Positions 55,520 through 64,000 of a DNA stretch of 64,000 nucleotides are shown here, piece by piece (position 1 is the stretch's first letter; each line of letters begins with the position of its first letter). This DNA comes from Methanohalophilus portucalensis (GTDB lineage Archaea; Halobacteriota; Methanosarcinia; Methanosarcinales; Methanosarcinaceae), in the NCBI RefSeq assembly GCF_002761295.1, contig NZ_CP017881.1, forward strand, positions 862,780 to 926,779. The letters run 5' to 3'. The position numbers and the translations under genes are program-made. The notes under the pieces are model-generated. The model worked only from the letters and a program-made list of their open reading frames with translations, was not told where the DNA came from and did no database searches.

Positions 55520-56422
55520 TTATTCTGTAATAAGTCCTTCCTGCACAAGGAAATCCTGTGCAATTACTTCTGCATCCATCTTTTCTACATCAAATTTGTA
55601 GTTAAGCTGTCGCATTGTATCAGTATCAATCCTGTCGTTAAGCTGTTGTATTGCTTCAATGGCATCAGGATTGTTTGCTGCGAATTCATCTGTTACAATG
55701 ACAATAGCATCATATGGAGGCAATGCATTTTGATCGTCCTCAAGGACTCTCAGGTCAAATATTTCGTTCCTGGTATCGGTCGTATAAGCAGAAACAGCAT
55801 CTACATCACCGTTCTTTATTGATTCATACATAATGTTGGAAACTGTCTGTTTATATTCCTTGAATTCGATGTCATAGACATCCTTGATGTGGGGAAGACC
55901 GTCTTCCCTTTTTGCAAATTCAGGATCAGTACCGATTACCATTTCTGATGCATGCGGACCCAGGTCACTTATGGTTGTGACTCCGTTCTCCTCTGCCCAA
56001 CTCTCTTTAACTGCAAGGGCATACGCATTCTCAAAGCCCAGACTTGTTGCAATGGTAATATTCTCCTGGACAAAACCTGTTGCAGTTTCATTATAAATTG
56101 TCTGTGAATCCCATGTATCAAGTGAAGGTTTTTTCAGAATTTGGCTATAAGCAGTACCAGTATACTCCACATAAGTATTTATTTCTCCTTTTTTAAGGGC
56201 TTCATAATTTACAAAAGTTCCTCCAAGTCCTTCTCTTACCTCTACATCATATCCGGCATCATCAAGTATGATACCAAGCATATGTGCCATTATGTAGGAT
56301 TCCTGAAACAATTTTGATCCTATTACTACTTCACCTTTAGTATCTTCCTGTGGTGTCTGTGAGCAGCCACTAATTACCAGGGAAAAGCAAATTATAAGTG
56401 CAAACAATATTTTGGTTTTCAT
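55520..56422 (-). CDS. Compatible-solute ABC transporter binding lipoprotein (OpuBC/ProX-like)
   Basis: The 300-residue substrate-binding protein has a lipoprotein signal with lipobox VISGC at about residue 20, followed by VIGSKLFQESYIMAHMLGII and a type II binding fold (EYTGTAYSQIL, KNGDVDAVSAYTTDTR). Such OpuBC/OsmF proteins bind quaternary ammonium compounds in aromatic cages. It is anchored outside the membrane. A GAGGGG ribosome-binding site precedes it. Probably first gene of the transporter operon. Confidence 0.92.
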   Translation of the reverse strand: MKTKILFALIICFSLVISGCSQTPQEDTKGEVVIGSKLFQESYIMAHMLGIILDDAGYDVEVREGLGGTFVNYEALKKGEINTYVEYTGTAYSQILKKPSLDTWDSQTIYNETATGFVQENITIATSLGFENAYALAVKESWAEENGVTTISDLGPHASEMVIGTDPEFAKREDGLPHIKDVYDIEFKEYKQTVSNIMYESIKNGDVDAVSAYTTDTRNEIFDLRVLEDDQNALPPYDAIVIVTDEFAANNPDAIEAIQQLNDRIDTDTMRQLNYKFDVEKMDAEVIAQDFLVQEGLITE

Positions 56423-56505
56423 TATCTACCCCTCATGATGGTTGTTTATAAAATTATTTATAATTTGCTACATTTTTGACTCATTTCATTTTAGGAAAAG
56501 GTTAT

Positions 56506-57183
56506 ATGTCACAACTGACCAACATATTTCTTATGTCATCGAAAGCACTCTTTTTAAACTGTACACTGAAAAAATCACCTGAAGTATCGCATACAAGAGC
56601 CCTTATTGATAAAGCAGTTGAACTGTTTCAGGACCTTGGTGTAGATAGTGAAGTAATACGCATTGTAGACTACAATATAGCTTTTGGGGTTTCCTCGGAT
56701 GAAGGAGGCGATGATGAGTGGCCACAGATTCTCAAAAAAATAAAAGCCTGTGATATACTCATAATAGGATCTCCCATATGGTTTGGAGTCAGATCTGCAG
56801 TGGCACAGATGGTACTTGAAAGATTGGATGGATCTTATGCAGATGCTGAACCCCTAACAGGGCAATATCCGCTTTATGGCAAGGTAGCCGGAGTTATTGT
56901 GACGGGTAATGAGGATGGTGCACACAATGTTTCTGCAAATACACTTTTCAATCTGACCCACCTTGGCTGTACAATTCCCCCGAATGCTGATTGTTACTGG
57001 GTGGGTGATGCAGGTCCGGGTCCAAGCTATATTGATGCAGGAGGAGACAGACACCTCTACACAAACAGGACTGTCAGGTATATGGTAAACAATCTTGCTT
57101 ATATGGCAAAACTTCTGAGGGACAATCCTATCCCTACAAAACTAAAGGAACTGGATGAAGCTGCAAAAAAGGTAAGTGACTGA
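56506..57183 (+). CDS. Flavodoxin-fold NAD(P)H-dependent oxidoreductase
   Basis: About 225 residues with a flavodoxin-like fold. After a short leader, ALFLNCTLKKSPEVSHTRAL is the FMN phosphate loop, and IIGSPIWFGVRSAVAQMVLE supplies the second FMN contact. GVIVTGNEDGAHNVSANTLF is the third. I start at MSQLTNIF (56506), seven bases after AAAAGG. It would be a cytoplasmic FMN reductase or quinone reductase. Convergent with sufB. Confidence 0.83.
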   Translation: MSQLTNIFLMSSKALFLNCTLKKSPEVSHTRALIDKAVELFQDLGVDSEVIRIVDYNIAFGVSSDEGGDDEWPQILKKIKACDILIIGSPIWFGVRSAVAQMVLERLDGSYADAEPLTGQYPLYGKVAGVIVTGNEDGAHNVSANTLFNLTHLGCTIPPNADCYWVGDAGPGPSYIDAGGDRHLYTNRTVRYMVNNLAYMAKLLRDNPIPTKLKELDEAAKKVSD

Positions 57184-57216
57184 TCTGAAAATAGAGAATA
57201 TGTGATGCCTATTGCA

Positions 57217-58440
57217 TCACATTGCACTTTTGCCAATCTGTGCGATTGTTTCATCAATATCTTTCTGGAGCTCATCCGGGATTCCGGATATACCTACATC
57301 GAGGAAACCACGCACTATCATTCCTACAGCATCTTCTTCAGAAAGACCACGCGCCATGAGGTATTCTACCTGTTCCCTTGCAATCCTGCCAACTGCTGCT
57401 TCGTGTGTCAGTTCAATATCATCCACGTTTGCTTCAAGGATGGGAATTGCTCTCTGTGTTCCCTTATTGTTCAGGACAAGTCCGTGGCATTCTAAATGAC
57501 CCTTTGACTGGACTGCATTACCTATCATTTCTCCTCTTGCAATAACAGTCCCGCCGGTTGTGATCGTTCTGGAGATAAGCTCTGCTTTTGTGTTGGGTGC
57601 ATCAAATATAACACGACTACCAAGATCTAATTCAGAACCGGGATGTGCCACAGCAATGGTATTAAACCTGGCAAAGGCTCCCTTGCCTGTAAGACGAGCT
57701 GTCGGATAGCTCTGAATGGATTTTACCGCTTTGAGAGTAACATAATTGTTAATGAAGGTAGCACCTTCTTCCAGGTGAATTACTGTTCTGGGGCGCACCC
57801 CAATTTGTTCAGCCCAATTATGGATCATGGTGAAATTTAGAGTACCACCCTTCTTAACATACATTTCCGAAATTCCCAGATGCATAGCTTTGTCTACATC
57901 ACTACTTGTAGAGCAGCCAGTAATTACATCCAATCTGGCGTTTTCTTCTACGATTACAATGTTGTGGACTGTCTGAGAGACGTCTTTTGAACCCATTAGC
58001 AGACAGGTTTGGATGGGTAATTTTGTTTTAACTCCCTTGGGGGCTCTTATAAAATAACCATTGGCGTTTTCCAGATAGCTGGTTGCAGTGTATTTATCTG
58101 CATCCACAGGCACCAAATTCCAGGAATAATCTTTCAGCCAATCATGTTTTTGCATTGCAAAGTGAAGAGGCATCAATTCAATTCCTTTATCGGTAACTGA
58201 AGAATGGGATATGGCATTATCAACCATTACAAGGCTGCCACCTCTGCCTTCCCCGCTGGGAACAACTCCTACATTGAGAAGAGTTCTCTGGGATTTTTCA
58301 TCGAGTTCTTTCAGGTTATCAGTGTATTTAGTTTCCTTTGGAGCAATCGAATACTCATCCAGATCAAATTTCTCTCCGTATGCAGATTCCTTTCGTAGTG
58401 CTGCTTTAGCCCTTTTTCTCAGGCTTTCTTCAGTTTGCAT
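57217..58440 (-). CDS. sufB: SufB/SufD-type Fe-S scaffold protein
   Basis: About 407 residues form the SufBD beta-helix scaffold on which [Fe-S] clusters are built (for example MLHLGISEMYVKKGGTLNFT-like strands and the tail HEAAVGRIAREQVEYLMARG with LSEEDAVGMIVRGF). Archaea and some anaerobes use a minimal SufB-SufC pair, without SufD, E, S or U. I start at MQTEESLRK (58440), behind GAGGAGTG, 30 bases inside sufC's end. Second gene after sufC. Confidence 0.93.
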   Translation of the reverse strand: MQTEESLRKRAKAALRKESAYGEKFDLDEYSIAPKETKYTDNLKELDEKSQRTLLNVGVVPSGEGRGGSLVMVDNAISHSSVTDKGIELMPLHFAMQKHDWLKDYSWNLVPVDADKYTATSYLENANGYFIRAPKGVKTKLPIQTCLLMGSKDVSQTVHNIVIVEENARLDVITGCSTSSDVDKAMHLGISEMYVKKGGTLNFTMIHNWAEQIGVRPRTVIHLEEGATFINNYVTLKAVKSIQSYPTARLTGKGAFARFNTIAVAHPGSELDLGSRVIFDAPNTKAELISRTITTGGTVIARGEMIGNAVQSKGHLECHGLVLNNKGTQRAIPILEANVDDIELTHEAAVGRIAREQVEYLMARGLSEEDAVGMIVRGFLDVGISGIPDELQKDIDETIAQIGKSAM

Positions 58441-59162
58441 GTAATACACTCCTCATAACCGTTTTCTTTGATTTCCTGAAGCATCTCCCTTGGATTACCC
58501 TCACACATTATTGTTCCGTTGCAGAGGACATAAGCACGGTCTGCTTCTATGTAATCCAGAATCTTACCTGTATGTGTAATGATTAAAGCTGACTTTCCAT
58601 GACCTTTACGGTCACCCGGGCAGGTTGAATCACCATGGACCAGATCATTTATTGTGCTTCCGATAATGTCAATGCTCATAAGGTCTACACCAGATTCGGG
58701 CTCATCAAATAAATAGATACATGGACTTTGTGCAGCAAGTTGCAATAATTCGGATCTTTTTATTTCTCCGCCTGAAAATCCCACATTGATATCTCTTTCC
58801 ATGAATCTCATCATATCAAGGGATTCAGCCATCTGCTCCATCTCTTTATCCCCTGCTATCAGTTTTAAGAGATTTTTCAGTTTGACTCCAGTCATGTTTG
58901 GGGGGCGCTGAGTCATAATCCCAATCCCCCTTGTTGCCCTTTCATCAATAGACATATGGGTAATGTCCTCACCATTGAATAATATCTGCCCGCTTACTAT
59001 CTTGTAACCACTAAATCCCATCAATGTCATCAAAAGAGCAGATTTTCCTGCACCATTTGGCCCCAGAATGATATTTGTATAACCCTTTTCCACTTTGAAG
59101 TTGACATTTTTTAGCAGCTCTTTTCCACCAACCTCAACAGTAAGGTCCTTTACTTCTAACAT
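58419..59162 (-). CDS. sufC: SufC ATPase
   Basis: The 247-residue ABC-type ATPase partners with SufB. Walker A is ILGPNGAGKSALLMT, signature FSGGEIKRSELLQL and Walker B CIYLFDEPESGVDL, with the Asp-containing loop of SufC. I start at MLEVKDLT (59162), five bases after GGAGG; a GTG at 59174 is also in frame. It is followed by overlapping sufB. Confidence 0.93.
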   Translation of the reverse strand: MLEVKDLTVEVGGKELLKNVNFKVEKGYTNIILGPNGAGKSALLMTLMGFSGYKIVSGQILFNGEDITHMSIDERATRGIGIMTQRPPNMTGVKLKNLLKLIAGDKEMEQMAESLDMMRFMERDINVGFSGGEIKRSELLQLAAQSPCIYLFDEPESGVDLMSIDIIGSTINDLVHGDSTCPGDRKGHGKSALIITHTGKILDYIEADRAYVLCNGTIMCEGNPREMLQEIKENGYEECITCKLKKA

Positions 59163-59332
59163 ATAATCCTCCACTTATTATTCATAGTAACTATTTCAGC
59201 TAGATGATGCTCTAACTACTTACATCTATCCTGATGCTTAAAAAGTTATTTGTTATGGCTGGATTGGGAGCTTAAACAGAATACACTGCCCTGCTCCCTG
59301 ATTTACTAATAAGTATATATTTTTTAAAATTA

Positions 59333-60613
59333 TTAGAAATCCTTCTTTATACTGAAAGTTATCATTTCAATAACCCTGTCATATTTATCCACAAGTTCAG
59401 ACCGCTTATCTGCTCCTATGAAAATATCTGCAAGTTCATAGCTATAACTGTCCTGCAACTCCATTTTTGCTAGTTGTTGTCCCTCTCTAACCAGTACTTT
59501 GACTATTGTACCCGGCATTTTATTCATAACAGACGCAATTTCCTCATCTGACGGAACTGCAACCACTTTACCGGAATCAAATGTCCTGAGCATGAATTTT
59601 GCTGCGTACCGGAATTTGCCCTTATTACCCAGAGGTTTTGGTTTTTCGCCAAGGGCAAGTTGTAGCATGATTTGATGATGTGAAACACCATGGACCTTTT
59701 CAAAAAGGTCAGCATGGGACTGGGATATCCTTGTGTTTATTTCCAGTAGATATACCTGTTTATGGAAGGGGTCATAAAAAAATTCAACATTGAAAGCTGA
59801 ATTATCAAATCCAATGGATCTTATGAAACGTTTGCAAACCTTCATCATTTTTTTCTGGACCCATTTTGGTAATGATGAAGGATATTCATAACGTGAGAAT
59901 GAAGAAAAATGCTGGTCTCTGACAGAATCCACAACACCATACACCTTTACTTTTCCATTGTACACATATCCTTCCAGAGTACATTGCCTTCCATAAAGAG
60001 GTGTTTCTGCGATACAGCTCTCTTTCATTTGAGTTATATCTTCAGGAAGATTCTGGTCCTGTAAAAGTTGCATAAACGGTTTGTGAATGAAATCAATACT
60101 TTCACGTATTTCTTCCAGTGTTGCCTCGAATTGTCCGCGGTTTTCTATTTCGAAAGCAAGAAATGAACGGAATGACCTGAAAGGCTTTATCCAGAAAGGA
60201 AAAGGCATATTTATAGAATCAAATATATCTTCATCGAAAGGATCAAAGGCATAGAATGCGGGTATGTGTTTTGAGATTACTTTTTGCTGCTCTAGGCGGC
60301 TCCAGTACTTGTGTTCACATTTAAGGACACTTTCAAAACTGGGGCCCGGTAAGCCCATTCTTGATGCCAGAATTGGAACCATGTCCTGTGCAGGGAAATC
60401 AAAATATGTAATTACACCGGCTGGTCCACCTTCAACAGCCCTCATTCTGTTTTCAGCAACTGATAACAGTTTTTCCACATCAAATTTATCCACATGCCGC
60501 ATCTCATCAATGTCAATAGCTGAATGAAATACACATCCTTCGGCGGCCGGCACTTTTTCAAGTTTTTCTAGGTTGAAGGAATCCATTCCTACAACAAAAA
60601 TATTTTTCTTCAT
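59333..60613 (-). CDS. ATP-grasp enzyme, product unknown
   Basis: The 426-residue ATP-grasp protein has a domain order like D-Ala-D-Ala ligase relatives: an N-terminal domain to about 110, then CEHKYWSRLEQQKVI. ATP-grasp core motifs include FPFWIKPFRSFRSFLAFEI and the metal-binding EINTRISQSHADLFEKVHG. The C-terminal half has a lipoyl-like region (VPSDEEIAS...VREGQQLAKMEL). It probably joins a carboxylate to an amine via acylphosphate. The adjacent S15-type hydrolase lies 9 bases upstream, suggesting a linked pathway. Confidence 0.75.
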   Translation of the reverse strand: MKKNIFVVGMDSFNLEKLEKVPAAEGCVFHSAIDIDEMRHVDKFDVEKLLSVAENRMRAVEGGPAGVITYFDFPAQDMVPILASRMGLPGPSFESVLKCEHKYWSRLEQQKVISKHIPAFYAFDPFDEDIFDSINMPFPFWIKPFRSFRSFLAFEIENRGQFEATLEEIRESIDFIHKPFMQLLQDQNLPEDITQMKESCIAETPLYGRQCTLEGYVYNGKVKVYGVVDSVRDQHFSSFSRYEYPSSLPKWVQKKMMKVCKRFIRSIGFDNSAFNVEFFYDPFHKQVYLLEINTRISQSHADLFEKVHGVSHHQIMLQLALGEKPKPLGNKGKFRYAAKFMLRTFDSGKVVAVPSDEEIASVMNKMPGTIVKVLVREGQQLAKMELQDSYSYELADIFIGADKRSELVDKYDRVIEMITFSIKKDF

Positions 60614-60622
60614 TTATATCCC

Positions 60623-62662
60623 TCACATCATATCACGTGGGATCAAATCATCCCAACTTTTGCTAAAAATTCGAGTATCACCCTCATATGCATCAAGGAT
60701 TGCCCGAATTTGAAAATGAGTCGGTGTGGATGTAAGTACTGTTCTTGTCAGGGTTTTAATCTTCCAATTTCCACGCGCCAGACTTCTTGTACTTTCCACT
60801 TCTCCTCTTACTGTATTGTAATTGTTATTCAAATAAGAATAAACTTCAGTTGTTTCTTTTCCAATTTCCAGATTGATATCATCCAGCCGTAAGAAGGCAT
60901 CATTATTGATAATCTGTTGTTTCACTTCATTTGTTGCAAGATTATGTTGAACTGTCCATTCTCTCTTTGCAGGCTCCAGAAGTGTGGAGTGAATTGGTTC
61001 TGATAAGACCGGTTTTCCTATATCTGATAATTTATCATCTTCTTTGTTTTTTGGTCTTACAGGTAGTATGAGTTTACCCTTGCTCTTTATACTCAAAGCT
61101 GCAGGTTCAGGACTTGGCCACGCAAACGGCCAGTACGAAGTTGAAAGCGACAGGCGTATTTTATTGCCCGCGGGAAAATTTTGTGCCACGTAATTCATTT
61201 TTATAGAAATCCTGTACGTATTACCAACTTCAAGCACAGCAGGGTTTTCATTACCATCCCTGTGTGCAAGGTTAAGAAGTCCATAAGTAACTCTTGTGGA
61301 GGTTCCTTCCCGGCATACGTCGTTTAGGCGCAGGGCAATCATAGCTATAGGCTGGTCTGATTGTAATTCGAGTTCTACTTCCGGAGACCCAAGTATTTCA
61401 ATATCTTCCTCTAATTCAGGTGTGTCAAAAACAAGGGCTCCTCCATCTTCTTCGCTCTGGTCATGGGGAAGGTCGGTTGACTCTGAGTAGGAGTACCATT
61501 TACCTGCAAAAAGTCCGACACTTAAGGGACTTCTGATCCTCATATCTTCATTTTTGATTTCATCTTCTTCAAGATGTATCCTACCTTGCGATAAGCAAAA
61601 TTCTTGATTTTCAATCTTAGAAGAAGGCCAATTGTTTTCTGCTATCCACTTGCCAGGAGAACTTGAAATCAGGGGGGAGACACTATCCTGCATCCAGAGG
61701 CGTAACATGGGTTCTTCATCTACTCCATTATCGATCTTTTTAAGCCATCTATCCCACCAGCGTGTAGCTTCTCTTAAAAAGTCAATTCCAACCCCCTTTC
61801 CCCCGAAATTAGGATATTTATGACCCCATCCTCCGACAAGGGCCTTGCGTGGGACCTGCAGGTTTTCCATGAGCCTGAATACAGTGTTGGAATATCCGTC
61901 CGCCCACCCACTTACTGCAAAAACAGGGCAGGAAATCGCTTCATAATTTTCTGCAACTGAAGCATGTTTCCAGTATTCATCTCTTCTCTGGTGCTGAAGC
62001 CATTTCTTAAGCCACAGACCGCTTCCTTCCAGTCTGTCCAGCCACATCTCTTTCCATTTATCCCCTACAATAGCAGGGTCTGGTGGAAGAGAGTTATAGG
62101 AAAACATTGTTGAGGCCCATGAAAGGTTGTCCGTTAACATGCAACCTCCCATGTAATGGACATCATCTGCATAACGGTCATCGGATGATGAAACTGTAAT
62201 TATCGCTTTTAGATGGGGTGTATCCTTTGCTGCTATCTGAAGAGCATTGAAACCACCCCAGGAAATACCTATCATTCCTACATTACCAGTGCACCAGGGT
62301 TGCGAGGCGATCCATTCGATGATCTCGGCACCATCATCGAGTTCCTGAGGCAGGTATTCATCTTCCAGTACCCCATCTGAATCCCCGCTGCCACGCATGT
62401 CCACTCTTATAGCAGCGTAACCATTTTGGGCAAAATATCTATGTATTTTGGAATCACGAATCGCTTTGAAATCACGTTTCCTGTAGGGAATATATTCAAG
62501 AACAGCAGGTACGGGCTTTTCTTCTGCACCTTCTGGTAACCATATTTTGGCTGCAAGTTTGCAGCCATCAGGCATGATTATCCATTCATTTTCAATTTCT
62601 CTGAATGTGGTATTACTGTCGTACACCTTTTCTCTCCTCTTGATGTATAGTTGGCTAGCCAC
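60623..62662 (-). CDS. CocE/NonD family S15 serine hydrolase
   Basis: The 679-residue hydrolase is of the X-Pro dipeptidyl-peptidase/cocaine-esterase type. The N-terminal alpha/beta-hydrolase domain shows MRGSGDSDGVLEDEYLPQEL and nucleophile Ser in GISWGGFNALQ (about residues 132-142). The acid/His region follows at GGWGHKYPN. The C-terminal beta-sandwich (X-Pro C-terminal domain) spans about 370-640. Cytosolic: no signal peptide. Family members cleave ester, amide or peptide bonds. The partner ATP-grasp gene suggests a made-and-cleaved amide. Confidence 0.85.
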   Translation of the reverse strand: MASQLYIKRREKVYDSNTTFREIENEWIIMPDGCKLAAKIWLPEGAEEKPVPAVLEYIPYRKRDFKAIRDSKIHRYFAQNGYAAIRVDMRGSGDSDGVLEDEYLPQELDDGAEIIEWIASQPWCTGNVGMIGISWGGFNALQIAAKDTPHLKAIITVSSSDDRYADDVHYMGGCMLTDNLSWASTMFSYNSLPPDPAIVGDKWKEMWLDRLEGSGLWLKKWLQHQRRDEYWKHASVAENYEAISCPVFAVSGWADGYSNTVFRLMENLQVPRKALVGGWGHKYPNFGGKGVGIDFLREATRWWDRWLKKIDNGVDEEPMLRLWMQDSVSPLISSSPGKWIAENNWPSSKIENQEFCLSQGRIHLEEDEIKNEDMRIRSPLSVGLFAGKWYSYSESTDLPHDQSEEDGGALVFDTPELEEDIEILGSPEVELELQSDQPIAMIALRLNDVCREGTSTRVTYGLLNLAHRDGNENPAVLEVGNTYRISIKMNYVAQNFPAGNKIRLSLSTSYWPFAWPSPEPAALSIKSKGKLILPVRPKNKEDDKLSDIGKPVLSEPIHSTLLEPAKREWTVQHNLATNEVKQQIINNDAFLRLDDINLEIGKETTEVYSYLNNNYNTVRGEVESTRSLARGNWKIKTLTRTVLTSTPTHFQIRAILDAYEGDTRIFSKSWDDLIPRDMM

Positions 62663-62929
62663 CGGGCTAACTCAATAAAAAATGCTTTACAGGATTAATT
62701 CCTTCTAAGCAGAAACACGTCATAGCAACCATTTATGCCTGTGGTTAACCAGTATGAAATTAATTTGGCCCCCAGATAATTTAACCTCATAACTTCCTTA
62801 CCTATTTGTTCTTAATCGCTATTAAAAGTATCGCAGTTTGTTCAATTATGGATTTTTAGTACTCACAGGAACACATAATACTTTCCGGAATCATATAACC
62901 AACTAATTGAAAATAGTAGTGGGGTTACA

Positions 62930-64000
62930 ATGAGCAATAACAAATACATACGATGGTTTGAAGAGATTACGATTGATGATGTGTCCCTGGTGGGAGGGAA
63001 AAATGCATCGCTGGGTGAAATGTACAGGGAACTTACGGATAAGGATATTCGAATTCCTAACGGTTTTGCTATCACTGCTGAGGCCTACTGGCATGTGCTG
63101 AATTCAGCAGGTGTGCTGGAAGACCTACGAAGGATTCTGGATGAATTGGACACGAAGAATCTCAGTAACCTTGCTGATATAGGCAAAAGGGCACGGCACA
63201 AAATCCTGGATGCACCAATTCCTGAAGATCTATGGGATGAAATTAAAACTGCATACGATAAACTGTGTGAACAGTATGGTGCAGATACCGATGTTGCAGT
63301 ACGCAGTTCAGCCACTGCTGAAGACCTGCCAAATGCATCTTTTGCAGGCCAGCAGGAAACTTATCTCAATATCCATGGCTATCACTCCCTGAATGATGCA
63401 TGCAGCCGCTGTTTTGCCTCTTTGTTCACCGACCGGGCCATTTCCTACAGGATAAATAACAAATTCGACCATTTTGATGTGGGTCTGTCGATTGGAATCA
63501 TGAAAATGGTGCGTTCTGACCTTGCATCAAGCGGAGTGATGTTCACCATCGATACAGAAACTGGCTTTGAGGATGTAGTCTTTATCACCGGATCATATGG
63601 GTTAGGTGAAAATATCGTACAGGGATTGGTAAATCCGGATGAGTTCTACGTATTCAAGCCGACCCTTGAAGAAGGCTATAAACCCATTATCCGAAAAAAA
63701 GTCGGCAGCAAAGAGATTAAGATGATCTATGGCCGGGGCGATTCCAGAGTACTTACGCGTAATGTGGATGTCCCTGAAAGTGACAGGAAAGGCTTCTGTA
63801 TCAACAATGAGGAGGTACTGCAGCTTGCCAGGTATGCTGTCACGATTGAAAAACACTATTCTGCGAAATCGAACAAGGCAATGCCTATGGATATAGAATG
63901 GGCAAAGGATGGTGATACAGGAAAATTATTCATCGTTCAGGCAAGACCGGAAACAGTACAATCCCAGAAAAGGAAGGATGTGCTTGAAACCTATTACATG
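62930..64000 (+). CDS. ppsA: Phosphoenolpyruvate synthase (partial, cut by window end)
   Basis: The first 357 residues run from ATG 62930 with no stop. The nucleotide-binding domain is visible: ITIDDVSLVGGKNASLGEMY, the VRSSATAEDLPNASFAGQQE box, GSYGLGENIVQG and IVQARPETVQSQ. PEP synthase makes PEP from pyruvate and ATP, the gluconeogenic entry in methanogens. The phosphohistidine and PEP/pyruvate domains lie beyond the window. GTGGGG precedes the start by a few bases. In the 62663-62929 gap I see no gene. Confidence 0.95.
   Translation, partial: MSNNKYIRWFEEITIDDVSLVGGKNASLGEMYRELTDKDIRIPNGFAITAEAYWHVLNSAGVLEDLRRILDELDTKNLSNLADIGKRARHKILDAPIPEDLWDEIKTAYDKLCEQYGADTDVAVRSSATAEDLPNASFAGQQETYLNIHGYHSLNDACSRCFASLFTDRAISYRINNKFDHFDVGLSIGIMKMVRSDLASSGVMFTIDTETGFEDVVFITGSYGLGENIVQGLVNPDEFYVFKPTLEEGYKPIIRKKVGSKEIKMIYGRGDSRVLTRNVDVPESDRKGFCINNEEVLQLARYAVTIEKHYSAKSNKAMPMDIEWAKDGDTGKLFIVQARPETVQSQKRKDVLETYYM

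Overview
The window reads as a chromosome segment of a methanogenic archaeon of the Methanosarcinaceae, probably a methylotrophic, salt-adapted genus such as Methanohalophilus, Methanolobus or Methanococcoides. The archaeal signature is clear: ribosomal protein L21e, RNA polymerase subunit F (Rpb4), Pus10, TrmY, membrane LonB, a GHMP-type shikimate kinase, a DUF655 protein, a KaiC-like ATPase, and TATA-box promoters. The methanogen assignment rests on a methanogen-type response-regulator output domain, a CoA-dependent branched-chain oxoacid:ferredoxin oxidoreductase cluster, minimal SufBC and nadA. I read the stop codons of about 65 intact genes and all end in TAA or TGA. The only convincing in-frame TAG lies inside an acetyltransferase gene, as expected in a lineage that uses UAG for pyrrolysine.

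Layout. 1-12 kb: small genes and gene debris. This part holds a frameshifted HicBA toxin-antitoxin pair, an operon of metallo-beta-lactamase/rhodanese protein, CobW-like GTPase, cupin and small membrane protein, a decayed histidine kinase, several membrane proteins and a peroxiredoxin. 12-22.6 kb: an accessory and defence region with an ArsR-ArsM fusion, three decayed pieces that look like cas1, an orphan MNT nucleotidyltransferase, a complete type I restriction-modification operon (hsdR-hsdM-hsdS), a CopZ-type metallochaperone and a truncated DUF3795 gene. A tRNA-Leu(UAA) closes this region. 23.2-25.3 kb: three visibly GC-richer genes.

25.5-42 kb: the conserved core. It contains trmY-pus10-rpl21e-rpoF-DUF655-ksgA-hemK2 for translation and RNA modification, a hydantoinase-like protein, a nuclease-like protein, the archaeal shikimate kinase with chorismate mutase and purE, a KaiC-like/response-regulator pair, and lonB-tldD-tldE followed by a REC-PAS regulator.

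42-64 kb: the UAG-interrupted acetyltransferase, an oxoacid:ferredoxin oxidoreductase/acyl-CoA synthetase/XRE-cupin cluster, copper export (copZ-copA), nadA, an OpuB/OpuC-type compatible-solute ABC transporter, a flavodoxin-like protein, sufC-sufB, an ATP-grasp enzyme paired with a CocE/NonD hydrolase, and the start of PEP synthase (cut by the window end).

The most rewarding items are the UAG-containing acetyltransferase, the cas1 ghosts beside the restriction locus, the ArsR-ArsM fusion with an operator-like dyad over its promoter, a MITE-like inverted-repeat element, and the ATP-grasp/S15-hydrolase pair of unknown product. All calls come from reading the sequence; no database search was run.
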